Below are positions 33,444 through 45,800 of a stretch of DNA of 64,000 nt, piece after piece. The notes beneath the pieces were generated by a model that ran no database searches, was not told where the DNA came from, and worked only from the letters and a program-made list of their open reading frames with translations. The position numbers and the translations under genes were made by a program. Origin of the DNA: Takakia lepidozioides. Its lineage: Eukaryota > Streptophyta > Takakiopsida > Takakiales > Takakiaceae. Position 1 is the stretch's first letter, and every line of letters begins with the position of its first letter. The DNA is taken from positions 9,052,001-9,116,000 of the forward strand of contig CM060731.1 in assembly GCA_030704615.1 (NCBI GenBank). Reading direction: 5' to 3'.

Positions 33444-33456
33444 AGAGGCATCCCCC

Positions 33457-33465
33457 CCTTGCACT
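33457..33465 (+). repeat. Right target-site duplication of the MULE (CCTTGCACT)
   Basis: Exact copy of 22167-22175, lying just outside the right terminal repeat after a short C run. Confidence 0.8.
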
Positions 33466-33564
33466 TGTGGGGAATATTGGAAATGGGCTAGTGGAGAGGC
33501 TATGTAAGAGATGTCGGGAGGCGACCCACTTATATATGTATGAGTTTGTGTAAGTATGTGAAGC

Positions 33565-34426
33565 TTAACCCTAAAGGACGACGCAACCCAAATCATATCG
33601 TGTCATATTACTTGCCACACTCCAATTCCCATGGATGATAGTGGATGGAAGTTGAAGATGAATTGCAGATGTCAGAGAGGAGCACATGTGGGAATTTACA
33701 GCGATAAAAAATCATAAAAGCTCTGCTCCCTAGAATTTTGCAAAGTGCCAGGGTTTCAGAAAATCCAGTGTTAGAGCACCATTGACCTATTTACGTGGCA
33801 GCCGAATGGGCAATCTTGGCCGAATGGGCAATCTTCAAGATAACATGTAGGGCTGAAAATTTATCATAATGCCAAAAAATTTGGACAAGGCACCATGAAA
33901 TATTACTGTGCATTTACTTACCAGAGGAACCAAAAATACAACAGTCAGGCCTTGAGATTTTTTCTAACATGGAAGTGGGTTGCGGAGACAAATGTCACCT
34001 CATGGGTGTACTTGGGAAAGAAGCCAAAACAAGATAATTTACCCCCCAGATTTCACATACAAAGCACCCTATTTGAATTTTTGGAATTTTGGTCTGATTT
34101 TTTGGGGAGGCAGTAGTTTACTAGGTGCCATATAATCAGATTATGGAGGGCCTTTGTCTAGAAAGATTCAACTCGATAATGCAACTTTGTGGTCAAAGAA
34201 TTTTTTCCATGCAATTTTTGAATATATTTACAAATTGGGGCATATTAGGAATGCAATGGTCAATTTGTATATTTTTTGACAGGACATGGATCTAGTAGAT
34301 ATGCACATAAGTATAAGGTTCATCCCCATGGATGATTAGGGGTAAGAAGTTACACCCTCATCCATAAAGGGTATGCACCCTTTTTTAGTGGGCCCACCAA
34401 AAAATAGCTCGTCCTTTAGGGGTTAA
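33565..34426 (+). mobile_element. Non-autonomous TTAA-flanked (piggyBac-like) DNA transposon, ~0.86 kb
   Basis: The left end TTAACCCTAAAGGACGACGC and the right end (reverse complement TTAACCCCTAAAGGACGAGC) are inverted repeats. Both start at TTAA, the target duplication of piggyBac-type elements, whose termini also start with CCC. The interior is AT-rich with no supported frame. Loose ends of the same family occur at 19042 and 19770. Assignment to piggyBac rests only on the TTAA/CCC termini. Confidence 0.6.
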
Positions 34427-36838
34427 ATTTGTTCTTTGTCCTCCTATGAGGACTAATATATGTAGGTCTCATATAGCAGCTATGTTTGGGAACCTAGCCA
34501 TAAAAGCTACGTGGATTAGGTCGTTAGAGGGATCATGTGTATTTTTTCGAGGGGAAATGGTTTGCAAGTGTATTTTCTTCGGTATTACAAGTGCTCATGG
34601 CCCCTAGTGAGTTTTTTTTCCGCCATCCCAGTTTCTCAAATGCTATTCCATGGCCTGTACTGGTCCCTTTTTTGTTTAAAAAATAGAATAAATTGGGGTT
34701 AGTTGTTTGAGATTTGAAGAGATTTGTTAGAGATTTGTTAGAGATTTGAGAAAACATAATTTGTAAGGCGGTTGTGTATTATGTGGTATTATAACAAATG
34801 GATAATTGGTGTTGGTAGATTAATTTCATGACATGCGAAGTGTGTCCAAGCATTTGGATGGGGGCGTGGTGTCCATCTATCTGGGCTGATCGGACTATAA
34901 GAGAGAAATTGTGGTGCCGGCCGTACTTGGGGGTGCCCTGGTTTATATTGAGGAGTTTGGGGGTGTGTATGGGTTCACTGTGTCTGATCATTGTCACTCA
35001 TTACAACTATAGAATGGGGTCGTTGGGTCAAGCCATGAACACTAAATGTCTCTAGCTACCTTGGGACTTTCGAATCTTTAGAGGAGGTTTAGACAAACGT
35101 TGGCCATGTTGCTCCACAATTAGAAGGTGTCCATGTTCCAGCTTCCAAACGAAAGACAATCTAATCATTCGAGTGAAGTTAATGTCTGCGGAAAACTTAA
35201 CGGACTGCTAGAAGACCTAATAGCTGGTCTTCAACAGACTGGTGTGGCCCTCTCCTTACAGTCAACGATTGCTCATAACAAACTTAGCAGCCGTTTAGTG
35301 TGGCCGGGACCTAAGAATAAAATGTTGTTCCACTAGGCAAAGACATTCAAATCTGAGTGTCATTGTAAGACTTTTCACGAATGGTTCACGAACGGACATC
35401 TAGTTAAAGAGAAGTCAATCCTCGCATGAAACTATGCACAATTGTTTCATAGATGTTCCAAATCTGGTGTTGAACTATCTTCATGCAAAGACCAAATTCA
35501 AATTTGTACCAATGTGGGATTGATTTTCCTTGATAATTAATCTTCAATTACCACAAAATATGAAGGAGCACTTGCCCATAAAGCTGTAGAAATAAGCCTT
35601 ATGGCCAGCTTTTGCAAGGTTACTTTATGATCATTTGAGTCTCATTATGGCTCAGTATTTTGAAAGAGGTTATTTTCTTCTCTCACTATGACTAAGGGGC
35701 CTGATTTGATGGGAGCGATGCACTAATCGGCACATCTGAAATGCACATCTTCAAGTTCTATGTGAGCGGTCGCTCAGTCCCAGGTGTTCAATCTTTTAAT
35801 CCAAAAAAAAACAAAAAAAAACCAAAAAACAGAAAGAATGAATTCATAATGTGAGGTATAAAGTGCTACTTCTTATGATCTCACCCTTCCGATTATAAGA
35901 ACTGTATAAGAACTTTAAAAAAAAAAGGGGGGAACTGTATCCCTTAGATTCAGTTCTTCAGTCCCTGTCAGTCTTGCCTCGGGTTGCCATACCTTTAAAA
36001 TTCAATTCATTTTATGTTTTGACGCAAAGGGAACAAAGGCCCAAAATCGGATGGTCATATTACTCTTAAAAGACCAGGGATTGCACTGGTGAGTTCCCCT
36101 TTCTGGGTTCTTAAGAAAGTAAAATAAAATTGTGTTACGGCGCGGAGACTCGTTTTTCATCCTTCGTGGTTGTTTCCTGAGATTATGTTTTCCTCAGTTT
36201 TTATTTAATAAAATTTTCAGGGCCTCAGTCCCTGTTCTGCTTAAAAAATTAAAAAAATAATTTTTTTTTGAGTTGGGGTCGGCCTCACCATTGTTTGTGT
36301 TATGCCTCTCCGGCCATAAAGGGGGTCGGACAGGAGAACTGCACTTCAAATCATAGAAATGGAAAAAAGGAAAAAAAAGAAAAAGAAAAACGAAACCAGA
36401 GTCATAAGAGCATAGTGAGTGAGTAGCCTCATGGATGAAAGTTGGATGGCGTAGTGGGGCTGATGAGTTACATCTATTCAGGAGCAGGAGAGGGAGAGCA
36501 TTTATATGGCCACGAAGACAGTCCACTTTGCTTCCCTCCTCTCGAGGGGACGTGTGTGAGAGAGAGAGAGAGAGAGGAAAAAGGTTCTATGGTGAGATGA
36601 GACAAGACGAGAGCCCGAGTTGTGGAGGGGTGAGGAGATAGCGGAGTCATGCCTCACGTTTTGTGGACGGGTAGAGATTCACTTCAATGAGAGGGATTAC
36701 AATTTGGACTGGATGCACATGAGGTGCCTTTAGGGCAATGCGTAGTAACAGCTTCAAGAAAACCATGAAAATGCGTGAGATTTTGGTGAGAGCGCTCCTG
36801 GATTTGGATGGGAATGAGACGAGGATGTGAAGTGGGAA
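34427..36838. promoter_or_regulatory. Intergenic region and probable 5' leader of TAF2
   Basis: No gene is seen from 34.4 to 36.4 kb; the sequence includes AT-rich stretches and A-runs near 35805-35830 and 36240-36395. A TTTATATGG box near 36500 and a (GA)n tract at about 36550-36576 precede the TAF2 start codon by some 260-340 bp and are plausible core-promoter or leader elements. Their use is inference. Confidence 0.35.
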
Positions 36839-39800
36839 ATGGCAAAGCAACGCAAGCAGAAGCAGAAAGAAAGCAGAGCCTCAGGTGCCCGTTTGAATTA
36901 ATAGAAGTCAGATGTTGTAAAGAATGGTTTTTTTGGAAATCGATTATTTTTAATAGTGATAATCCAAGGCCAGGAGAGGCTCTTCGTACATGACTGCAAA
37001 TCGGCCATAGTTATCCTCACCGAATAAATACTGTCCCTACTCAGGTGTTGGAGTGGTGAAGGAGGAGGGGTGTACATCGTGCTGCAGTGTCGTTCATCAT
37101 CAAAAGCTGTGTATTGCGATCGATATAGCGGCCCAGCGCATTTATGGGTGAGGCTTATACGTACATTTAAACGAAATCAGACTAGATTGAAACTGCGCTA
37201 AAATGGTTTGTAACTATCAGCTAAGGTTTGAAGTCTAGTTACATGTGAGTTGGGAAAATCTTACCGGTCCCGCACGTTTATGTGAAGTAGCCATAGTGGA
37301 GAGGTTTAGACAGTAAACATTAATTCTGAAACTTAGGGGTTTAGGGTTTAGGTCACGGAAGGTTAATCTTTATTCACATGCACTTCCTTACGCCGCTAAA
37401 GGGACAGTGGCTTTCGGTTGTAAAAGCTTTGTATATCAGGTTTTGCACTGCAGTAGGGCACTAACAGACTGTCATGGCGGTGCCGAAGTGGGTGGAAGCA
37501 GCGGGAGGGGCTTTCAACCAGTTAGTTCCATGGGAAAAATCTACATTAGAAAGTGCAGTATACAAATAACTCGTCAACTCTTTCTTTAAAGTTGAGTATT
37601 GAAAGGGTATGTCTACTGATGGTATCTGGTTATGGATTATCAGTATCAAGAGGCAGAGTAGTCACTCATGAGTTGGGAAGCTGCCAAAAGTCTCTAGAGT
37701 GGGTTTGTGTTCACTCATGAAGTCACCCTGGATACCAAAAAAGCAAAATCTAAAGATACAAGTGTAAAATGTACTTGACTTGGAGGTTCACTGTATGCTT
37801 TGTATGTGAATGCATGACAGACATACTGAGTTGAGAGTTTCAACAACAGCAGGGGGTGCAATTGGACTGCATGCCTGTGGGCTTCACATTGAGCAAGTTC
37901 TGGTAGATGGTATCTCTGCCCAGTATGAGCTGTCAAGTCTACACCAGCACTGGTCCCATGAGGCACAGGCCTCAAGTGGCTCGGTCCTTGCCGCTTATCC
38001 TGGCTCCCAAGCAGATGCAGCTGACTCAGCGTACTCTAAGTATGTGGCAGCTTTGGAGGAAGAGATGGTGCCAGAACTCCTCATCTTTCCTCCCAGTTTA
38101 CCAACCCCAACAGATGCAAGCCAAGAGCCCATTCCATCTTTCCAAGTCAAGGTTGAAGTAGGGCTAGAAAATGGATCAACACAGACTACGCCTGAGGCAA
38201 AACCTGAGCTTCCAGGTGCTGGGGCTCCCCCAGCTCAATCAGAAGAGGTATAGTGCCATTTTGCTTCCACTACAAGTTTCCAATGGCAGTTAGAAAAGCA
38301 CTTCCACAGAGTGACATTGTGCAAGAAATTCACTTTCTATATTTGATTGTACCCTTGGTGATACTTCTGATAATTATTTCCTAGCTGATATTATGGAAAT
38401 TAAGTTGGAGAAACTTCCTGAGTGTTGTAGACAAATGTGTTGCTCTTATGTGGTTTGGACGGCTGTTTTGAGTTCGAAGTATGGAATGTGTTTCAATTGA
38501 CATTGCAATTGAGTTCTTTGCCAAAGTGACGTCCTTTTTATCCATGAGTTTATTGTGAGCCTTTGGCTTTTTGGGGTCTTGCAGTGGGGAATTCAGGATG
38601 ATCAAATTTGATAACCAGATGGCTGAATGTTAGGTCACTTGAACTGTTTGACACAAGGATAATGTGCCATCATTTTGTGGTCATATTCCACTGTAACGCA
38701 ACTTGATCCTCAGGTGGATTTGATTATTTCTGGCACAGATGAGCTCTGATGCAAAACTAGTAGTTCTGGTTAAGACCTTGTGGCCAGTGGAAATCCAGCA
38801 GGTGAAGGTTGTGCGCGTGGAGTACTGGGTGGAGAAACCAGCTGCAGGAGCTCACTTCATTGGAAATTCCCTGCACACTAATAATCAGTTGCGGCGTGCA
38901 CGTTGCTGGTTTCCTTGTGTTGACTCCAGTCTGCAGCGCTGCAGGTATATCACCCCATTGTGTAGTGCTTGTCCCTGTAAAATGGTTACTGTGTCCTGGG
39001 CCTGCCACAGCCCTTTCATCATCACCGAGAGGATACTTTCTTATATAGCTTCTGAAGAGGAACTTAGGGTTCGATGCAAATAACAGGTTTAGTCTTTCAA
39101 GCTAGTTCACTTCTTAGAATCATAATGTGAGAACTGGTGTGGATGCAGACTTAATCTGTATTTTTGGTTGGTGTGGACATTTATACTTATCCATACTCTT
39201 GGCTAAGGTTATGTCTGGAGCTGGTAACAGAAGCTGACCATGAGGAATACTTATCCATGCTAATGTTATGAGCTTGTGTTTAAATTTCATCCAAATCCAT
39301 TGTGAGGAGCTGATGAAGTCGGAGGGGAGTTGTAGCAGCTATTCATAGCTGTGGATGATGTTGTTGATGGTCTGGTACTTAGTGATGGCCATCACAAAGT
39401 TAAGACCACACTCTTGTATGGTTGCGTTTAAAAGGATGTCTGGAATTTACTCAGATGGGTATATCTATATCGTTGCTGATTATTTCTCTTGAGTCTGCAA
39501 GTAGCTTAGGCTATTCAGAGAAATGAAAGAAATGGAACTTTATAACGTCGGCAGAAAGCTCAAAGAGCTTAAGAGAAGGAAAGAACGGGACGTGCAGTAG
39601 GGGTTGTATGTTGTAGAAGCTGATTGCCTTCAGAATCAGGAATGTTCATTCACTGTTTGTTATGGCAGCTTTGATTTGGAGTTTACTGTTGACTCGGAGT
39701 ATGTTGCTGTGAGCAATGGCAAGCTGCTTCATCAGGTGATAATTTTGTGGCTTGCAAATGATCTAAGCACCTAGAGTGGGTCAAACCTAGCCCAAACCAA

Positions 39801-42800
39801 ACTGTCGCCTGGGAGAAGCTGATTTGGACCAGAAGAAAATATATGCTGAAGTCAGGGAGTATTGGTCACTCACTCAAAATATGAAGGGTCAGTTCCAATG
39901 CTTGCAAGAGCTGTACTCTCTATGAAACACCTCTCCCCACTGGGACACACCTATTTGAACACCTGGTCCTGCTCCTAAGTCTCATACTTCAGATTTTCAC
40001 CTGGATGTTCATCCATTATGTTTATCCACATGAAAGTTTTCTTTGGATGTAAAGAGGTTGAAGACGTACAATCTTTAAGCTGCAGGTCTAGCAATACTCG
40101 CTGTGGAGCACATTGCATGCCATGTGTTTTATATCGGACAGGACTTATGTCCCAATGTGGCACAGGTTTACAGGACACTGAGAAGGCGAGATAAGACATA
40201 TGTATACAGTCTTACCATTCCAACTGCAGCAAGCTTCATATCGCTTGTGGTTGCACCCCTTGTGGTCCTTCCTGACCGTCACAATGCAACTGTGTCACAC
40301 CTCTGCATGCCTGGGTATCTGTCAGAACTCCAGAGCTCGGTTGGCTTCTTTCACTCTGTGTCTAGGTAAGTACTCTTGACTACTGTTTGCTGTGTTGATA
40401 ATACATAGTTTCCCTACTGATATATGGGTAAATTTCCGTGCTGACCTCACACCTTGACCAGGCAGCTGCTCCTTTTTGCTCAGGCTCTGCTGCAGGGCTC
40501 TGATTTTTTTGACAAGAGACAACTGCTCTCACTCATGCTTGAGTAGTTCCAATGTCAATATCCAAAACCTACTATCTACGCTCCCTCTGCCTAAATTGCA
40601 AGGCATGGACACTTACATTGTTCATTTAGCAGCTGGAGGAGTGGAAATGTAGTCTATATAAATCTTTAAGAGGAAACATTTTAAGAAAATTTGTCATGAA
40701 CTACACACCAAGCCCAATATTTTGGTCTTCAGGATGTATCACTGGGATTACAATTCTTACTATTAAAGAGTTTCAATGAGCGTGCATATTATGTCCAGTG
40801 TTGTTGTGGAAGGCTTGGTGCTTGTAGAGCTGGCATAATTGGGTTAAGGGGTAAATTTTATGATATTTGCTCAGACACTACCTTCGATGTGGACTGCAGC
40901 CTGTATGAAGAGTATCTGGGTGCTCCATTTCCGTTTGGGTGCTACAAGCAAGTCTTCCTCGATGCTGATGCCATTACCTGTGTGGGCGCATCTATGGTCA
41001 CTTTCAGTACCCATTTACTAGCAGATGAGCACATTATTGACCAGGTAAATACATTGTATGTTGTTTGCTGATTGTCAGACTTGAAGATCTTCCTATTGTA
41101 CAGTGATGGAGAGGATAGAAGAGGAGATGAGAGGATTTGACATAAGGCAAGCGTTGCTTTCGTAGTAGCCTGTTGAAGTATGACATACGAACCCGAGAAA
41201 GTGATCTATTTAACTTTGTATCGGAAGCTCCGATTTATCTGTGTCATTGATGTGTGCCCGTGAAGGCCATAGGTACACGCATCAAACTAGCATATGCGTT
41301 GGCTCAGCAATGGTTTGGTGTCTTCATTACTCCCGATACTGCTGCAGACGGTATTCTTTCACTGTGCTCTTACAGATAGGTTTCTCTAAAAGTACAATAG
41401 GAGAGTCCACATCACACTAAAGCGGTTGGTACGCATTGTCTCAAGGCAGGTGGTGGTCTGATCCAGATATTTCAAACCTTTGGTTTCGAATGGGTAGACA
41501 CTGGTTAAAGCTGCTGTCTGGTGTCTGTGGCAGCCAGTACAATTGCAATTATGTCTGCTGTGTTCTAGGGCTCTTTTTGGTACCTCTGTACATCATCTTA
41601 GTTCAGCTTTTCATGGAGGATCTCGTCAGGAAGGAAATCTAGAAGGGGGCCAAGGAACAATATATTTCAATTTGCTGGCTTTTGGAAGTCATAAGTTGTA
41701 ATCTCAATCCATGTGCATTTGGTTGGATGAAATGAGAACAGCATGGCTTCTAGAAGGTCTGGCTGGTTTTCTCACGGACCTTTTCATCAAGCGCTACCTC
41801 GGAAACAACGAGGCTCGTTATCGCCGTCATAAGGTGCACACTGCCATTTAATTGAATTTTACATTGTGAGTTTCTTGTCCTTGAATATGCTCAATAGGAA
41901 TGTAGAATCCTGCATATGTTGGCTTTGCATGGTATGAGGATGGTCCTTTGAATATGTTGACTAGGAGTACAGGATCCTGCATATGTTGCCTTGTCATCGA
42001 ATGAGAATATTGAAAGGTGTAGATGGATGTCTTTGGCAGGCAAACGAGGCAGTGTGCATGGTAGAAGTGGAAGGAGCTCCGGTTCTAAGCCTGCCACCTG
42101 GATTGGGGCTAGATATGTATGGCACTGAAAAGCTTGGTGCCCTTGGTGAGATAAGGACTTGGAAGGCTGTGAGTGCCCCTTAAATCCCTCCCTTGATACA
42201 AAACTTCCAATACTTCGTGTTGAACATTCGGTTTTGGTTTTTCCTGTGTCCTTCTTGCTATGAGGCCAAAGTGGTATACTGATGACTGCTCATCTCCAAG
42301 GTCCTCTCTAGGAGTTTGAACTAACGAGGCATAGCATTGGTTGGCAGACAGCAGCTGTTCAAATGCTGGAGAAGCAGATGGGCCCAGAACCTTTTCGCAA
42401 GGTACTTCACATCTTTCAATCGTAAACTACTGTTTTGGAGGATCCCCCAATGTCATCGCTGTGCAGATGGGCAACGTTATTTTCAATGTATATTTTCTAG
42501 TCATTCAACAAGGTTGCTGCTATCTATGTATGCAGATTTTGCAAAGAGTTATTCTAAGAGCGCAAGATCCTTTGCGGAATTTGAGGACCCTCAGCACTAA
42601 AGAGGTCTTCCCTGAACTTGCTTTCACAGCTAAGAGAGGAGGTGAGGTTGGACTGTTAGTAACTGACATCACAATGAACGTTCTTTTGTTATTTCGGCAA
42701 TGTGCATGATGGTGAGGCCGGAATGCTGTTATTGTACACTCAGCACCCCCCCAAAGATTGAGTAGTGAACATTTTTTGCATGAGTGTTGTCTTCATGCAT

Positions 42801-45800
42801 GCATACTGGTGTTTTGCCTGTGGCCACATTGTATTCTTCAGCAAGATTTTGAATCAAATTGTCAATTGCAGTTTCGCCATTTTGCAAACAAGCTAGGGAA
42901 TCTTGAGCGGCCCTTCCTGAAGGATTTCTTTCCACGTTGGGTGGAATCATCAGGCTGCCCACATTTGAGGTCTGTCCCTTATATACTTTTGGCTTGTTCT
43001 TATATCATCATATGGAGCAATTGTCCCTAGTAGCATGAATCTTTGGTGCTCAATGTAATTCATGCAGGGTCCTATGAGAAGTGCAAGTGCATCTCTCCAG
43101 ACAGTTGCCCACATTGAAACAATCTAGCAGTTCTCAGGGGTTTTATGATCAGGAGCCAGAATTTGCATGCCAAGACCAGATTCACTTTCTTTTGGATGAA
43201 CTGAGCAACCGGAACAGGCTTACGTCACCATTTTGGAAGTCGAAACTGAGCAACTGTGGTTTCCGTAGTGGTTGCTTGAGCTTATTTACAAGAAAATGTG
43301 GGAAGATCCGCCCCCATCAGCTGTAAATGCTCCATGCAGGGTGTTAGATAACCTTCCACACCAACAAACCTGATCAATGCTAGTTGATCAGGACATGGTG
43401 AGGTGCTGGTTATAACGTTGAGTTGGATTGTATTGGGAGGAAGGCTTGTTGAAAGGAACTGATAACTGACTGTTTCCCATGGGCATCTTTGTAGGATGGG
43501 ATTTGCGTACAGCAAGCGGCGTAATATGGTTGAATTGGCTGTCCGTCGTGATTTTACTGCTGTGCCCCAGATGGCTGCAGGCTCAGGAAAGACTGAAGCT
43601 GCTGGAGGGAAGCCAGGAAATATGGACATGGGATGGCCAGGTATGATGAGCATCAGAGTGCATGAGCTTGATGGCATGTATGACCATCCTAGCCTTCCCA
43701 TGGCTGGTGACGCCTACCAACTGTTGGAACTCCAGTGCCATTCCAAACTTGCTGGTCGCCGCATCCAACGCCCCAAGAAGGGCAGCAAGCCTGATTCTGC
43801 TGACGATAATGTGGAGAACACGCCTGCTCTCAGGTTGTGCCTTGTTCTTACCCTTTTAGTGTTTAATATCCTCTGCGTGAATCGTTGTAAGTGGTTACGA
43901 GGTACTAATGTTGGTTAATGGTTTGGCAGCCTGGAGTCTCCCTTGTTGTGGTTGCGGGCAGATCCAGAAATGGAGTATCTAGCTGAATTGTATCTGCATC
44001 AACCTGAGCATATGTGGGTAAGTTTGGACTTTTGACTCATTTACTTATGCAAACTTAATATGGCAAGGTTTGGTTTAACTTGTACACTGGAGGCTATGGG
44101 GGATGGTTTCATCTTGAACTTGTGTCGTAAATGGTGCAATCCTCTCGGGCTTGCAATTCTGGCCAAACCTGCAACCTAGATTTTGCTCTAGAACCATGCT
44201 AAGGTGATGCAGCTGCTACCAGATAAATCAGCTGGAGAAGGATAGAGATGTGGTGGGTCAAGTGCAAGCTGTTGCAGCCTTGCGTGGGCTTCCTCGCACC
44301 TCATTTGCAGTTGTCAATGCCCTCAACAACTGCCTCACTGACCCTAAGGTACTGTCCAACAAGTATTTGGAATCATCGTAGCAAATATCCAGAGTATTCT
44401 GTAATGTTTATGGGCAATTTGGCAGGTATGGTTGCCTGGATTCCTTGATATCTTGCTTGGCCAATTGGCATTCCTGGGGATGGATTCTACACCAATACTC
44501 CGGCCCATAGAATTGGCGTCTTTCAGTTTTCCATAGTAAACTGAACAACAAGTAGTTCTTCAAAGGAGGCTGTCATCCCATAGTTGGGGATCTTGCCTTG
44601 CACTGTGCAACAGTAATGAACTCTGAATTGAGTATTTACTGCTGTACAAGCAGTATCATGCAGTAGTTCTGCATGTTCGATTGGTGACTGTACATGTTGT
44701 AATGAAACCCGAAAATGGCGTACTTCTTCAGTCATTATTGTGAAGGCATTCATTTTAGCACCCATGTTATGAGATATACTGACATGCATTTAAAGAAAGA
44801 GGCAACTTTTACCTCCACTGGGATGCTGATGCTGGCTGGTTGTGTGGTTTATGAAGGTTTTTTGCCGAGTAAGAATTGAAGCTGCTGCAGCACTTGCAAG
44901 TACTGCTACAGAGGTTTGAGTCCTGACTTGTCCCTTAGAAGAGCTCCCCTCTCACGATATTGTTGGCAGTAGGAGATGTAATTGCAATGCGCACAAGTTT
45001 GAAGGTATAACTGAATGGGTCGTTCACAAGTTTCAGTCCACTTTCATTACATCACCCTGCAGACTTCCAATGAGGTCAAAGATGGAATCGTTTCAGTGGT
45101 TCAGCCTCAACCACAACTGTACATACTTTGAATATTTACAATAGTCTCTACTGATTTTGCAGAATTTAAGCAACTGGAACATTAGAACGGAAACAAGACT
45201 TGTTTCGTTTGACATAACAAAGTGCTTGTCATGAGGAATCAGCAGGCACAAGACCGCCTTGCGAGTGGTTGTGTATCCACTGTTGACTTTAATGTACATC
45301 ATCATTTAACTGGGTCTAGAATGCAGGTGACAAGCTGGGCAGGCCTTTCACATTTGATCAAATACTACAAAAGTCGTCGTTTTGACTCAGATATCGGCCT
45401 TCCCAGGTGATCTTTCTCCAACCACCTGTAGCATTTCTCTCGCGCACTCTGTATAGATCGACTGGTGCTTTGCTTCATAAATTTCTCTGCCGTCTGTAGT
45501 TTTTGTGCATGCACTTAACCTTACTGAGGTCCTGTGAGCAAGACACTACTTTTCACGTGGATCCTCTTTGGATTCCCTCATTTATAAAACTGGACTTATT
45601 GCAGTCTAATGTTAGTGAATTGGTTGTCACAACAGAGAATGTCACAGTGATGAATGGTAAGTGGGTTTATTTTGCACAGGTCAAATGACTTCCACGATTT
45701 GGCAGAATACTTTGTTCTTGAGGTAAATATGCAGATGTGATGTAGGGGGGAGGGCGGTGTTTAAGTTTTATAGCAGTGGCTGATTGCTTCAAAAGGTTTG

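Larger units (their letters stand above)
22176..33456. mobile_element. 11.3-kb Mutator-like (MULE) transposon carrying a transposase and a ParB-methyltransferase cargo gene
   Basis: The element is bounded by an exact 9-bp duplication and by inverted repeats. The left end runs GCGTGAGCGTTG, CACGTGAGCGCGCGAGCG, CGCTCACGCCA (22188-22230). The reverse complement of the right end runs GCGTGAGCCTGG, TCACGTGAGCGCGTGAGCG, TGCGCTCACGCCA (33443-33395). Inside are a minus-strand DDE/SWIM transposase (22793-26296) and a divergent plus-strand cargo gene (27151-32781). The only other content is their shared promoter, palindrome arrays in two cargo introns and subterminal repeats. MULEs are known to capture genes, and MuDR carries a second gene of unclear function; a ParB-methyltransferase cargo is not something I know of in the group. 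Both genes carry apparent frameshifts, so this copy may be non-autonomous. Confidence 0.82.
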
